Assembly (NCBI GenBank): GCA_030562195.1
Contig: CM060199.1
Coordinates: forward strand, 42,660,722-42,724,721
DNA: 64,000 nucleotides
From: Nipponacmea schrenckii
Lineage: Eukaryota > Mollusca > Gastropoda > Lottiidae
Direction of reading: 5' to 3'
A program made the translations under genes and the position numbers. Positions 43,064 through 55,859 of this stretch are shown in pieces; positions within the stretch are counted from its first letter, which is position 1, and the number at the start of each line of letters is the position of its first letter. Below the pieces are notes generated by a model. It did not search any database, was not told the DNA's origin, and worked only from the letters and a program-made list of their open reading frames with translations.

Positions 43064-43563
43064 NNNNNNNNNNNNNNNNNNNNNNNNNNNNNNNNNNNNN
43101 NNNNNNNNNNNNNNNNNNNNNNNNNNNNNNNNNNNNNNNNNNNNNNNNNNNNNNNNNNNNNNNNNNNNNNNNNNNNNNNNNNNNNNNNNNNNNNNNNNNN
43201 NNNNNNNNNNNNNNNNNNNNNNNNNNNNNNNNNNNNNNNNNNNNNNNNNNNNNNNNNNNNNNNNNNNNNNNNNNNNNNNNNNNNNNNNNNNNNNNNNNNN
43301 NNNNNNNNNNNNNNNNNNNNNNNNNNNNNNNNNNNNNNNNNNNNNNNNNNNNNNNNNNNNNNNNNNNNNNNNNNNNNNNNNNNNNNNNNNNNNNNNNNNN
43401 NNNNNNNNNNNNNNNNNNNNNNNNNNNNNNNNNNNNNNNNNNNNNNNNNNNNNNNNNNNNNNNNNNNNNNNNNNNNNNNNNNNNNNNNNNNNNNNNNNNN
43501 NNNNNNNNNNNNNNNNNNNNNNNNNNNNNNNNNNNNNNNNNNNNNNNNNNNNNNNNNNNNNNN
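43064..43563. other. scaffold gap (500 N)
   Basis: Exactly 500 N. Left of it is the start of a D element, right of it the 3' quarter of an A element, so at least the D remainder and an A start are missing. Confidence 0.98.
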
Positions 43564-43777
43564 GATGGGCGTGGCACATTCGGGTAAACTTCCAATTTAC
43601 CAGTTATATCGGTCAGCGCTTTACATCTGTAGGAAATAACATTTTTCCAAAAAATTCTTTGCACACAGATACCTCGTTGCTTTGGCCAGTTTCTCCCAGA
43701 AAATCAGATGTTTCGGCCTGTTTGTTGCAATTTTGCAACGTTAGCAAAGTCCCACTCTGTGCCACGTGTGGCTCTAG
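43564..43777 (+). mobile_element. family A element, 3' end only
   Basis: Starts at GATGGGCGTGGCACATTCGG and ends GCAAAGTCCCAC, GCCAC-GT-GTGGC, TCTAG. The 5' part is in the gap. Confidence 0.75.
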
Positions 43778-43822
43778 TTGTGGGACTTTGCTACCGCAAA
43801 GTCCCAGTTTGTTTTCGGTTTG

Positions 43823-43856
<34 letters not shown>

Positions 43857-45863
43857 CGAAATTTACACAGGGCACACAGCCTAAGCTGCAATAGTTGCAG
43901 CAATTTCACAACTTCTCTACACCTTCTGTTGTGGCGACGTTTCTATTAAATATAAATTGGAACATTTTTGCAAAACCGGAAGTGCTGCATTGCAACATGT
44001 CTATAAAGTCGGTCAGTGGCTCTAGGACTCGCATTTTTGGACCGATTTTCGTCGGGTTTGCATTTTTGAAAACTTGAAACAATTTTCAACAAGATAGCAG
44101 TTACAAAATTTCGAAATTCGAAAATTCATAGCACACATTTTTTTGCCGTATTTTGCACATTTTTGCAACTTTGCTATTTTTAGACCGATTGATCTGAAAA
44201 TTTGGGTGCCTTCAAGTGTCATGAATATGAAAACATTGGCAGAGTCAAAATTTTTGGTTCATTTCCGGTTTCAACGTAAAACGGGTTTAAACTTCCGGTT
44301 GACCTACTTGTGCTGTAATTGATGTATCGCAACAAAATTTATGTCAATCCTAATTAAATTAGAAGACAAAAAAACGAAGAAGAAAAAATCCGGACCGGAA
44401 GTGAAACATTGGCCGCCATCTTGAAATGTCACTTTTTTGTAAAACTCAAAATGGGGCCTCTACGGTAAGAGCGATTTGTGTGATGTTTATATTTTTGGAA
44501 AGCTTAGTCGATTGCGATCAAAATGTTGGAAATCGATTTTTGAATTTTGCTTTTGCTTTTTTGCAACATCCGGTTGAATTTTTTCGAAGTTTGGGGGCTT
44601 ATTTCTCGTGACCTTGACCTTTGGTGACCATTACCTTTAGTAGGTCAAAGGTCATTGACCTTGGCTATCAGTTGATACTTTGAACTTTGACCTCCGACGT
44701 CTACTTCCGGTTTTATAGCTGCCCGAAAACAGCAAAATTCGCAACTTTGGGCTGCTCTAGAGCGTGACCTAATTAATTTAGAGTGTTAATTTTTTCAGAT
44801 TCTTAAAGTGCTTTTTGTCCTCTTTCCAACGATATATAACAAAAGTTTGTAAAATGAAAATTGAATTTTTTGTTTTTTGCAAAGAAAAGTACATTTTGCC
44901 GTATTTTCGCTTGTTTGAAATGTATGTGTGTATATCTCGTGATCTATTAGCTGTACAAGCTTCAAATTTTTACTGTGAATATACATTTTGAATATGATTA
45001 GATTCCCCTCCAAAAAAACGAGATGGGCGTGGCACATCCGGGTGAACTTCAAATTTACCATTTATATCGGTCAGCGAATTACGGCTGCAGTAAATAACGT
45101 TTTTCAAAAAAGTACCTTGCATACATATATGTCATTATTTTTGGCCGGGTTTATCCCAAAAAATCAAATGTTTCTGCCTGTTTGTTGCAATTTTGCGACA
45201 TTTGCAAAAAATCATTTTTTTTTTTAGTTTTGGGGCTTATTTCTAGTTACTTTGACCTTTGGTGACCTTGACCTTTACAAGGTCATTGGTCACTGACTTT
45301 AGCTATCAGTTGACAATTTGGCATTAGACTTCTGACGTCTATTTCCGGTTTTATAGCTGCTCGAAAGCAGCAAAATTTGCAACTTTGGACTGCTCTAGAG
45401 CGTGCCCGTAATTAATTTAGAGGGTTTTTTTTTTTCACATTCCGAAGGCGCCTTTTGTCCTCTTTCCAGCGATGCACAACAAAAGTTTTTAAAATGAAAA
45501 TTTAATTTTTGGACTTTTAAAATTAAAGTACATTTTGCTTTTTTGAAACGTATTTGTTTATATCTCGTGATCTATTAGATGTACAAGCTTCAAATTTGTA
45601 CCATGAATATATATTTTGTATGAGATTAGATTTACGCAAAAGTAAATTAGATGGGCGTGGCACATACGGGTAAACTTCCAATTTACCAGTTATATCGGTC
45701 AGCGCTTTACATCTGTAGGAAATAACGTTTTTCCAAAAAATTCTTTGCACACAGATACCTCGTTGCTTTGGCCAGTTTCTCCCAGAAAATCAGATGTTTC
45801 GGCCTGTTTGTTGCAATTTTGCAACGTTAGCAAAGTCCCACTCTGTGCCACGTGTGGCTCTAG
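43778..45863 (+). mobile_element. family A element A4, complete (long form)
   Basis: Complete 5' hairpin GTGGGACTTTGC-TACC-GCAAAGTCCC, leader TTTGTTTTCGG, poly-T (43827-43856), A body and 3' terminus with CTAG 45860-45863. Like A1 it carries the TGACCT/GATGGGCGTGG half twice. It is very close to A5 over the body, including the GGGGCCTCTACGGTAAGAGCG variant. Confidence 0.8.
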
Positions 45864-47885
45864 TTTTTTTTTTTTTTCGAAATTTACACAGGGCACACAG
45901 CCTAGGCTGCAATAGTTGCAGCAATTTCACATCTTCTCTACACCTTCTGTTGTTGCGAAATTTCTATTAAATATAAATTGGAACATTTTTGCAAAACCGG
46001 AAGTGCTGCATTGCAACATGCCTAAAAAGTCGGTGGGTGGCTCTAGAACTCGCATTTTTGGACCGATTTTCGTCGGGTTTGCATTTTTGAAAACTTGAAA
46101 CAATTTCCAACAAAATAGCAATTAAAAAAATTCGAAATTCGAAATTTCATAGCACACATTTTTTTGCCGTATTTTGCACATTTTTGCAACTTTGCTATTT
46201 TAAGACCGATTGATCTGAAAATTTGGGTGCCTTCAAGTGTCACGAATATGAAAACATTGGCAGAGTCAGAATTTTTGCTTCATTTCCGATGTCAACGTAA
46301 AACGGGTTTAAACTTCCGGTTGACCTACTTGTGCTGTAATTGATGTATCGCAACAAAATTTATGTCAATCCTAATTAAATTAGAAGACAAAAAAACGAAG
46401 CAGAAAAAATCCGGACCGGAAGTGAAACATTGGCCGCCATCTTGAAATGTCACTTTTTTGTAAAACTCAAAATGGGGCCTCTACGGTAAGAGCGATTTGT
46501 GTGATGTTTATATTTCTGGAAAGCTTAGTCGATTGCGATCAAAATGTTGGAAATCGATTTTTGAATTTTGCTTTTGCTTTTTTGCAACATCCGGTTGAAT
46601 TTTTTCGAAGTTTGAGGGCTTATTTCTCGTGACCTTGACCTTTGGTGACCATGACCTTTAGTAGGTCAAAGGTCATTGACCTTGGCTATCAGTTGATACT
46701 TTGAACTTTGACCTCCGACGTCTACTTCCGGTTTTATAGCTGCCCGAAAACAGCAAAATTCGCAAATTTGGGCTGCTCTAGAGTGTGACCTAATTAATTT
46801 AGAGTGTTAATTTTTTCAGATTCTTAGATTGTTTTTTGTTCTCTTTCCAACGATATATAACAAAAGTTTGTAAAGTGAAAATTGAATTTTTTGATTTTTG
46901 CAAAGAAAAGTACATTTTGCCGTATTTTCGCTTCCTTGAAATGTATGTGTGTATATTTCGTGATCTATTAGCTGTACAAGCTTCAAATTTTTACTGTGAA
47001 TATACATTTTGAATATGATTAGATTCCCCTCCAAAAAAACGAGATGGGCGTGGCACATCCGGGTGATATTCAAATTTACCATTTATATCGGTCAGCGAAT
47101 TACGGCTGCAGTAAATAACGTTTTTCAAAAAAGTACCTTGCATACATATATCTCATTACTTTGGCCAGTTTATCCCAAAAAATCAAAAGTTTCTGCCTGT
47201 TTGTTGCAATTTTGCGACATTTGCAAAAAATCAGTTTTTTTAGTTTGGGGGCTTATTTCTAGTGACTTTGACCTTTGGTGACCTTGACCTTTGGTGACCT
47301 TGACCTTTGGTGACCTTGACCTTTACAAGGTCATTGGTCACTGACTTTAGCTATCAGTTGACAATTTGGTATTAGACTTCTGACGTCTATTTCCGGTTTT
47401 ATAGCTGCTCGAAAGCAGCAAAATTTGCAACGTTGGACTGCTCTAGAGCGTGACCTAATTAATTTAGAGGATTATTATTTTCACATTTCGAAGGCGCCTT
47501 TTGTCCTCTTTCCAGCGATGCACAACAAAAGTTTTTAAAATGAAAATTTAATTTTTGGACTTTTAAAATTAAAGTACATTTTGCTTTTTTGAAACGTATT
47601 TGTGTATATCTCGTGATCTATTAGATGTACAAGCTTCAAATTTGTACCATGAATATATATTTTGTATGAGATAAGATTTACGCAAAAGTAACTTAGATGG
47701 GCGTTATATCGTTATATCGGTCAGCGCTTTACATCTGTAGGAAATAACGTTTTTCCAAAAAATTCTTTGCACACAGATACCTCGTTGCTTTGGCCAGTTT
47801 CTCCCAGAAAATCAGATGTTTCGGCCTGTTTGTTGCAACTTTGCAACGTTAGCAAAGTCCCACTCTGTGCCACGTGTGGCTCTAG
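45864..47885 (+). mobile_element. family A element A5 (long form, no adjacent 5' hairpin)
   Basis: Begins in poly-T after the A4 CTAG and reads CGAAATTTACACAGGGCAC like A4. It ends CTAG 47882-47885. Near 47263-47335 the unit TGACCTTTGGTGACCT is repeated four times. The part from about 47263 to the end is copied exactly in the next unit (see the 1403-bp duplication). A deletion has joined GATGGGCG to TTATATCG at 47696-47712. Confidence 0.75.
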
Positions 47886-50070
47886 TTGCAGTGCGTTCTT
47901 CGAACGCACTGCTTTGTTTTCGAAATTTTTTTTTTTTTTTTTTTTTTTCGAATTTCACATTCGATTATTCTCTAAGAAGGCAACATGCCACAAACTACCT
48001 GTTGCTGTCTGCTATTCAAACTGTGTGATTTGTATTTGTTAAATGCAAAATGACGCCATTGAGGTCAACCGGAAACGAGCTGTGGGCAATAGCGCTATTT
48101 TGGGTTTTTGCTGTTTATTTCCTCTATTTTTCAACTGATTTTGACAGAACTTCTTTTGTTAGCTACTTTAAACTGCTAGCTACTTAACTGCAGTTTTAAA
48201 CTGCTAATTTCATTACTTTTGTAGCTGACTTTTTTATTTTTAATTTTTGCTTTTTTTTCAACTTCTACAGTTTTATTCTCATCCACCTGAAAACTTACAG
48301 GTAGATAGACATTGTTAATGCGATCTTAAGTAATTTTTCAAATTTTCGACATTACTTCCGGTTTTCAAAATGCTACATTAATTCGTTTTGCAACATGCTA
48401 CAAATAGTCATACAAAAAAACGAAGATGAAAAAATCGAGACCGGAAGCAAACGATAAGCTGCCATATTGAAATGTTAAACTTTTGTAAAATTAAAAATGG
48501 GGCCTCAGGTGATAAAGCGATTTTCATAATTTTTTCATATCTTATGACTAGAGTCGATTGCGCAACTTTATTTGGGAGACGATTTTTTAATTTTTATTTT
48601 GATATTCTTTTATTTCCATTTTAATTTTTTTGGTAATGACCAAAATTTCAAAGGCCCGTATTTCGTGACCTTGACCTTTGGTGACCTTGACCTTTGGTGA
48701 CCTTGACCTTTGGTGACCTTGACCTTTACAAGGTCATTGGTCACTGACTTTAGCTATCAGTTGACAATTTGGTATTAGACTTCTGACGTCTATTTCCGGT
48801 TTTATAGCTGCTCGAAAGCAGCAAAATTTGCAACGTTGGACTGCTCTAGAGCGTGACCTAATTAATTTAGAGGATTATTATTTTCACATTTCGAAGGCGC
48901 CTTTTGTCCTCTTTCCAGCGATGCACAACAAAAGTTTTTAAAATGAAAATTTAATTTTTGGACTTTTAAAATTAAAGTACATTTTGCTTTTTTGAAACGT
49001 ATTTGTGTATATCTCGTGATCTATTAGATGTACAAGCTTCAAATTTGTACCATGAATATATATTTTGTATGAGATAAGATTTACGCAAAAGTAACTTAGA
49101 TGGGCGTTATATCGTTATATCGGTCAGCGCTTTACATCTGTAGGAAATAACGTTTTTCCAAAAAATTCTTTGCACACAGATACCTCGTTGCTTTGGCCAG
49201 TTTCTCCCAGAAAATCAGATGTTTCGGCCTGTTTGTTGCAAGTTTGCAACGTTAGCAAAGTCCCACTCTGTGCCACGTGTGGCTCTAGTTGCAGTGCGTT
49301 CTTCGAACGCACTGCTTTGTTTTCGAAATGTTTTTTTTTTTTTTTTTTTTCGAATTTCACATTCGATTATTCTCTAAGAAGGCAACATGCCACAAACTAC
49401 CTGTTGCTGTCTGCTATTCAAACTGCGTGACTTGTATTTGTTAAATGCAAAATGACGCCATTGAGGTCAACCGGAAACGAGCTGTGGGCAATAGCGCTAT
49501 TTTGGGTTTTTGCTGTTTATTTCCTCTATTTTTCAACTGATTTTGACAGAACTTCTTTTGTTAGCTACTTTAAACTGCTAGCTACTTAACTGCAGTTTTA
49601 AACTGCTAATTTCATTACTTTTGTAGCTGACTTTTTTATTTTTAATTTTTGCTTTTTTTTCAACTTCTACAGTTTTATTCTCATCCACCTGAAAACTTAC
49701 AGGTAGATAGACATTGTTAATGCGATCTTAAGTAATTTTTCAAATTTTCGACATTACTTCCGGTTTTCAAAATGCTACATTAATTCGTTTTGCAACATGC
49801 TACAAATAGTCATACAAAAAAACGAAGATGAAAAAATCGAGACCGGAAGCAAACGATAAGCTGCCATATTGAAATGTTAAACTTTTGTAAAATTAAAAAT
49901 GGGGCCTCAGGTGATAAAGCGATTTTCATAATTTTTTCATATCTTATGACTAGAGTCGATTGCGCAACTTTATTTGGGAGACGATTTTTTAATTTTTATT
50001 TTGATATTCTTTTATTTCCATTTTAATTTTTTTGGTAATGACCAAAATTTCAAAGGCCCGTATTTCGTGA
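47263..50070 (+). repeat. tandem duplication of a 1403-bp unit
   Basis: Positions 47701 and 49104 (the unusual TGGGCGTTATATCGTTATATC junction) and the CTAG ends 47885 and 49288 are both exactly 1403 bases apart. The sequence between is nearly identical, with single-base differences such as GCAACTTTG/GCAAGTTTG. Breakpoints fall in the TGACCTTTGG repeats, as expected for unequal crossing-over. The result is one A 3' half and one C 5' half present twice. Confidence 0.85.
47886..49288 (+). mobile_element. chimeric element: family C 5' half joined to family A 3' half
   Basis: Opens with the B/C hairpin GCAGTGCGTTC-TT-CGAACGCACTGC and the C body (CGAATTTCACATTCGATTATTC), crosses at the TGACCTTTGGTGACCT repeats near 48665, and ends with the A terminus (GCAAAGTCCCAC, GTGGC, TCTAG). 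It therefore has non-matching 5' and 3' ends and arose by the tandem duplication described at 47263-50070. Confidence 0.8.
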
Positions 50071-50888
50071 CCTTGACCTTTGGTGACCTTGTGACCTGAA
50101 CATGAGTTATTGCCCTTGATGATATCTATTCAATGATATATTCATATGTGTTGTCCGATGTCTACTTCCGGTTTTATAACCGATTGAAATTTGTGATTTT
50201 TATTTTTAAAGAGCTCTGTCACGTGAACTAATTTATAAATAACAAAAATTCATATAGAATCTTATTACAGTTTATCTGCTCTTTGTAATGATATATAAAA
50301 CCACATATTTCCATCAAAAATGCGCTTTTTAGTATTTGAGAATTTTGTATTTCTTCTCTACTAACTGTGCGTAATTTTCTTTAAATCGAAACGGGGCCTC
50401 TGGAGATACTACGATTCGCGTAATTTTGATTTCTATAGAATGTAGTATCGATTTCTGAATCATATTTGGAAACCGATTTTTGAATTTTGATTTTGATTTT
50501 GATATTTACCTGATAGTAATATATAAAAACTTCGAATGGTCGTATATTGTTACCTTGAAATTTGGTGACCTTGTAAGCAGCACAAATGTGATAGCTCTCG
50601 AAAAGATCTATCCATTGATATATTATATTTTGATGTACGATGTATACTTTCCGTTTTATCACCATTTGAAAATTGCGAATTTCATTGTTAAAAACTGTTT
50701 GTTGAATTATGCGTTTGGGCGATCTACACGACACGAGTTTCAGCGAACCAATTATGCTTTGAAAAAAAAACGACTTATACTCTGTAAAATAACGTTAGTG
50801 TTCTATAGATACTTTGTGGGGTAGTTTTAAAGCGTATAACAAAACTGCTACGCACTGCGTCAGAACCTCGCGAAGCCTGGGGATCTAG
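49289..50888 (+). mobile_element. family C element C2, complete
   Basis: 5' hairpin GCAGTGCGTTC-TT-CGAACGCACTGC, leader TTTGTTTTCGAAATG, poly-T, body CGAATTTCACATTCG, and 3' end TACGCACTGCGTCAGAACC ... GGGGATCTAG (CTAG 50885-50888). The minus-strand frames of ~115-157 codons that recur at the same place in each C element are AT-biased frames in a conserved repeat. They contain no protein motif and are not called genes. Confidence 0.8.
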
Positions 50889-52963
50889 TTTTTTTTTTTT
50901 TTTCGAATCCTTCCCATCGCGCCCAGCCAAAACTACAAATGCCACATAAAAACTGTTAACATTTATCCCGCAAAACCCGCGAAACTAAACTACATGAATG
51001 TATTTTGACGCCATTTTGTCCAACCGGAAATGACGTACGGGCCTATGTCTAACTTTAGGTTTTTTCTCATTTACGACGCTAGTTTTTAATCAATTTTGAT
51101 AGCGTTTTTTTTTATTTATTACTATCTATCTTTCTTTACAAGATAGCTTTTTCAAACTTTTAGAAGTTTGAACTTTGTCGCTGACTTTTTTAATTTTAAT
51201 TTTTGCGGTTTTCTCAACTTCTACAATTTTATTTCGATCGATCTGAAAATTTACAGATATATAAACATTTTGATTGCGAACTATAATTAATTTTCAAAAT
51301 TTCGATATCACTTCCGATTTTGAAGTTATTTGCTTTTAAAGTTGAATTTTGCACTTCCGAAATATTGAAGATATTTGAAAAATTTCTTTTGCAATTAGCT
51401 ACAATTGTCTATTAAATGATGCTAAATTAATAAAATCCGAACCGGAAGTAACGGATCAGCCGCCATCTGGATATGACTATTTTTTGTAAAACTCAAAATG
51501 GGGCCTCAGGGTTAAATCTAATTTGCATAATTTTAGATTTTCTAAAAACATTTAACGATTGCGCAAAAAAGTATGGGAAGGGATTTTTGAATTTCGCTTT
51601 TCCTTTTCTTTTATATCCGGTTGAAATTTTCCAGTAATTATCAAACATTTAAAATGTCATATTTCGCGACCTTGACCTTCGGTGACCTTTTGACCTGAAC
51701 AAAAGTTATTGCCCTTGATTATATCTACCCAATGGTATCTTCACTTTTGTTGTCCGATGTTTACTTCCGGTTTTGCAGCCAATTAAAAATCACGAATTGT
51801 AACTTTAAAGAGCTCTATCACGTGACCTAATTTACATAGGACAGAATTTCTTACTTATTCCTTTTACGCTTAATCTCATCTTTCTATTAATATATCACAC
51901 TTGGTACTTTAATCAAAATTGCGCGTTTAAGAATTTAAAAATTTTGTAATTTCTTCTATACTAACTGTGCGTGTTTTTCTTTAAATCGAAATAGAGTCTC
52001 AGTGGATAATTCGATTTGTGTTATTTTGATGTATATAGCATCTATAACCGATCGCCGAAATATATATGGAAACCGATTTTTGAATTTTGATTTTGATTTT
52101 GATTCTTTTACGATTAAAATTTTTAAAAACTTTGAAGGGTCGTATATTGTGACGTTGGCATTGGGCGATCTTTTGACCTGTACAAATGTGATAGGTCTCG
52201 AAAAGAACTATCCAATGATATATTAAACTTTATTGTAAGATTTATACTTAAGGTTTTATTGGCATTCAAAAATTGCAAAGTTTTCATATAAAACGGTCTG
52301 TTTTAGAAACGTTACATTTGGGCGATCCACAAGATATGAGTTTCAGCGATCCAAATTTATTTTTTCGTTTAATCGTTCTACATCCAGTTAAAATGATTCT
52401 AAGCTATTATATATCTTAAATAAAAGGGATTATTGTGTATTTCTCGTTGTGGGCGATGTATGATATGGAATATTTGGCAGGGAATTACAACCTTTAGAAT
52501 TTTACATATACAGGTATATAATTTTTATATATACATATCTCTAAGGCGACAATAATGTACAGTTGAGTGGAATAGTGGTCTAAGGGACGCAACTCTATAA
52601 AATACACTCTTAAAGATGTAAAGCCGCGCTGTTAATTTGATGTCTCTATGTTATAGATTGGCAACTTGCCACAAATTGCAGGATCTAATGTTCCTACTAC
52701 CTAAATTAATATAGATGTTTAGTAATAAATAAACAGATTAAAAATAATTAACGATCTGGAAAGTTAATGAAATCCGAAATCAATTTATAATCTCAAATAA
52801 GGTGTTATGTCCCTTAGATTGTTTTTTTTCGACGCTTTGTAAAACACCTCTCTCAACGTCTAATAGAAACGATGCAAATACATTATTGCATTTTTTGAAT
52901 TCTTAATGCTGCATTCCCGTTATGCAACGCACTGCTTCAGTGCCGTTAGGCGTACGGCTCTAG
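50889..52963 (+). mobile_element. family B element B4
   Basis: Poly-T then CGAATCCTTCCCATCGCGCC, ending in the B terminus GCCGT-TAGGCGT-ACGGC-TCTAG (CTAG 52960-52963). It is near-identical to B2 from about 51450 onward, which suggests recent amplification of this subfamily. Confidence 0.75.
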
Positions 52964-53015
52964 TTGTGGGACTTTGCTACCGCAAAGTCCCAGTTTGTTT
53001 TCGAAATGTCTTTTT
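52964..53015 (+). mobile_element. family A 5' end interrupted by family D element
   Basis: GTGGGACTTTGC-TACC-GCAAAGTCCCA, TTTGTTTTCGAAATGTC and five T, then the D element begins at ACGTATTTCG. No A body follows. Confidence 0.75.
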
Positions 53016-54149
53016 ACGTATTTCGACTTTGGCGAAAACGTATTGTAATCGTTCGGATTATTTTATTTTTTTTTTTTTGTAATTCTTGGATGAGTTTGCA
53101 GACAAACTGGTAAAAGGTGCAGAAATTCTAAATCTACAGTTGATCTTAGAATGATTTCTATTATCAAATAAAACAAAAACAGAAGTTCTATCTCTGACAG
53201 GAAGTGAGAACCGGAAGTTGAGGTTTTTTTGCTTTAGCAAGTTTATTTTCAGTTCGATTTTGACCGGATTTTCAGATTTGAAAACTTCAATGTATTTGTC
53301 AACTAACAATTATAGGTTTTATGCAATTAGGTTAAATATTTTACCCACGATTTGCAATTCAATATTCAAGGGTCATCGGCAAAAATTTCAGACCGTGATT
53401 TCTCCTTTAATATAAATGGTAAAATTTTAAAACTTTACCAGTTGATAGGCGATATGTTTATAATTTTTGAAAAAATGTGAAAAAAAAATTCCACTTCCGG
53501 TTTAGCCTCAAATGACGTAATTACGTAACTTCCGGTCTATAACTGCTAGGTGAAAAGTGAAAACTTTTATAAATAACTTGTCAATAGTAATTGATTTGAC
53601 CTAAATAATTAGGTCAAGCTGCCATATCGGCCGCCATTTTGAATTTTTGTTACAATTCTTAAATCCGAAATTCAGACACTACTGATAGACCGATTTTGAT
53701 GAAATTTAGCACATAGATACAATGGATCATTATCTACCTTTTCTTGGAGACCGATTTTCAAATTTCGTATTTTCTTTCGAATTATTTAAATTTCGATTTT
53801 TTCAAAATTAGGTCACTTTAACGGGTACGGAAGGTGTGACCCACTTAATCTATGACCTTGAAAATTAGGTCAAATAATATTCAATATATTGTCTACGGGT
53901 AGATATTTTTTAATTTGGCTTACTTAAAAAATTCATAGAGATAAGAGTACTTAAATACAGCAAAAATTGATAATTTTCATATCTTCGCCATCATTAACCG
54001 TTACGGAAGGTGTGACCTAATTATTTTATGACTTTGAAAACTAGGTCAAATGATATTCAATATATTGTCTAGATGTAGGTAATTGCAAATTTAGCCTACA
54101 TAATATTTTAAGGCTCTCGAAATACGTTCATAATTGTAAGCAATTCTAG
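53016..54149 (+). mobile_element. family D element D2, complete
   Basis: Matches D1 (11061-12203) over its full length with a few substitutions and a shorter poly-T. It starts ACGTATTTCG after TTTTT and ends CAATTCTAG before TTTTT. The D1/D2 pair fixes both ends of the family. Confidence 0.85.
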
Positions 54150-54219
54150 TTTTTGTGGGACTTTGCTTTCAGCAAAGTCCCAGTTTGTTTTCGAAATGTC
54201 TCTTTTTTTTTTTTTTTTT
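54150..54219 (+). mobile_element. family A 5' end interrupted in poly-T by family C element
   Basis: TTTTT, then GTGGGACTTTGC-TTTCA-GCAAAGTCCCA, TTTGTTTTCGAAATGTCTC and a run of T that leads straight into the C-type hairpin at 54220. Confidence 0.75.
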
Positions 54220-55859
54220 GCAGTGCGTTCATCGAACGCACTGCTTTGTTTTCGAAATGTCTTTTTTTTTTTTTTTTCGAATTTCACATTCGATTATTCT
54301 CATAGAAGGCAACTTGCCACAAACTACTAGTTGCTATTGCCTATTCAAACTGCGAGACTTGTATTTGTTAAATGTGAAATGACGTCATTTAGAGCAACCG
54401 GAAACGAGCTGTGATCAATGGCGTTTTTTTGGTTTTTGCTCTTTATTATCTTTATTTTTCAACTGATTTTGACATAACTTCTTTTGTTAGCTTCTTTCAA
54501 CTGCTAGCTACATAACTGCAGTTTAAAACTGCTAATTTTATTACTTTTGTAGCTGACTTTTTTAATTTCAATATTTGCGTTTTTTTCAACTTCTACAATT
54601 TTATTCTCATCCATCTGAAAAATTATAAGTAGATAGACATTTTAAATGCGATCTCAAATTATTTTTCAAATTTTTGACGTCACTTCCGGTTTTGAAGTTA
54701 TTCTCTTGTAAATTTTAGAAATCTAACTTCCGGAATTCTTAAGATATTTCAAAACTTCGTTTTGCAACATGCTACAAATAGTCATACAAAAAAACGAAGA
54801 TGAAAAAATCCGGACCGGAAGCAAAAGATCAACCGCCATATTGAAATGTCAAACTTTTGTAAAATTCAAAATGGGGCCTCAGGGGATAAAGCGATTTTCG
54901 TTATTTTTTCATATCTAATAACTAGAGTCGATTGCGCAATTTTGTTTAGAAGCCGAATTTTGATTTTTTATTTTAATTTTCTTTTATTTCCATAATAATT
55001 TTCTTGGTAATGACCAAAATTTCAAAGGCCCGTATTTCGCGACCTTGACCTTTGGTGACCTTGTGACCATAACACGATTTATTGCTCTTGATGATATCTT
55101 TTCAATGATATATTCATTTGTGTTGTCCGATGTCTACTTCCGGTTTTATAACCGATTGAAATTTGTGATTTTTATTTTTAAAGAGCTCTGTCACGTGAAC
55201 TAATTTATAAATAACAAAAATTCATATTGAATCTTATTACAGTTTATCTGCTCTTTGTAATGATATATAAAACCACATATTTCCACCAAAAATGCGCTTT
55301 TTAGTATTTGAGAATTTTGTATTTCTTCTCTACTAACTGTGCGTAATTTTCTTTAAATCGAAATGGGGCCTCTGGAGATACTCCGATTCGTGTAATTTTG
55401 ATGTCTATAGAATGTAATATTGATTTCTGAATCATATTTGGAAACCGATTTTTGAATTTTGATTTTGATTTTGATATTTACCTGATAGTAATATATAAAA
55501 ACTTCGAATGGTCGTATATTGTAACCCTGAAATTTGGTGACCTTGTGAGCTGCACAAATGTGATAGCTCTCGAAAAGATCTATCCATTGATATATTATAT
55601 TTTGATGTACGATGTATACTTTCCGTTTTATCACCATTTGAAAATTGCGAATTTCATTGTTAAAAACTGTTTGTTGAATTATGCGTTTGGGCGATCTACA
55701 TGACACGAGTTTCAGCGAACCAATTACGCTTTGAAAAAAAACGACTTCTACTCTGTAAAATAATGTTAGTGGTCTATAGCTACTTTGTGGGGTAGTTTTA
55801 AAGCGTATATCAAAACTGCTACGCACTGCGTCAGAACCTCGCGAAGCCTGGGGATCTAG
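54220..55859 (+). mobile_element. family C element C3, complete (1640 bp)
   Basis: From GCAGTGCGTTC-AT-CGAACGCACTGC to CTAG 55856-55859. It is virtually identical to C5 (60436-62075), which has the same length and the same two end points, while the flanks are unrelated. The body includes CGTGACCTT-type and CACTTCCGG-type motifs. No coding capacity. Confidence 0.85.

Noticed and set aside
42935..43664. Frames of more than 200 codons through the third gap
   Set aside because: They consist of N plus the poly-T and repeat sequence of D and A elements.
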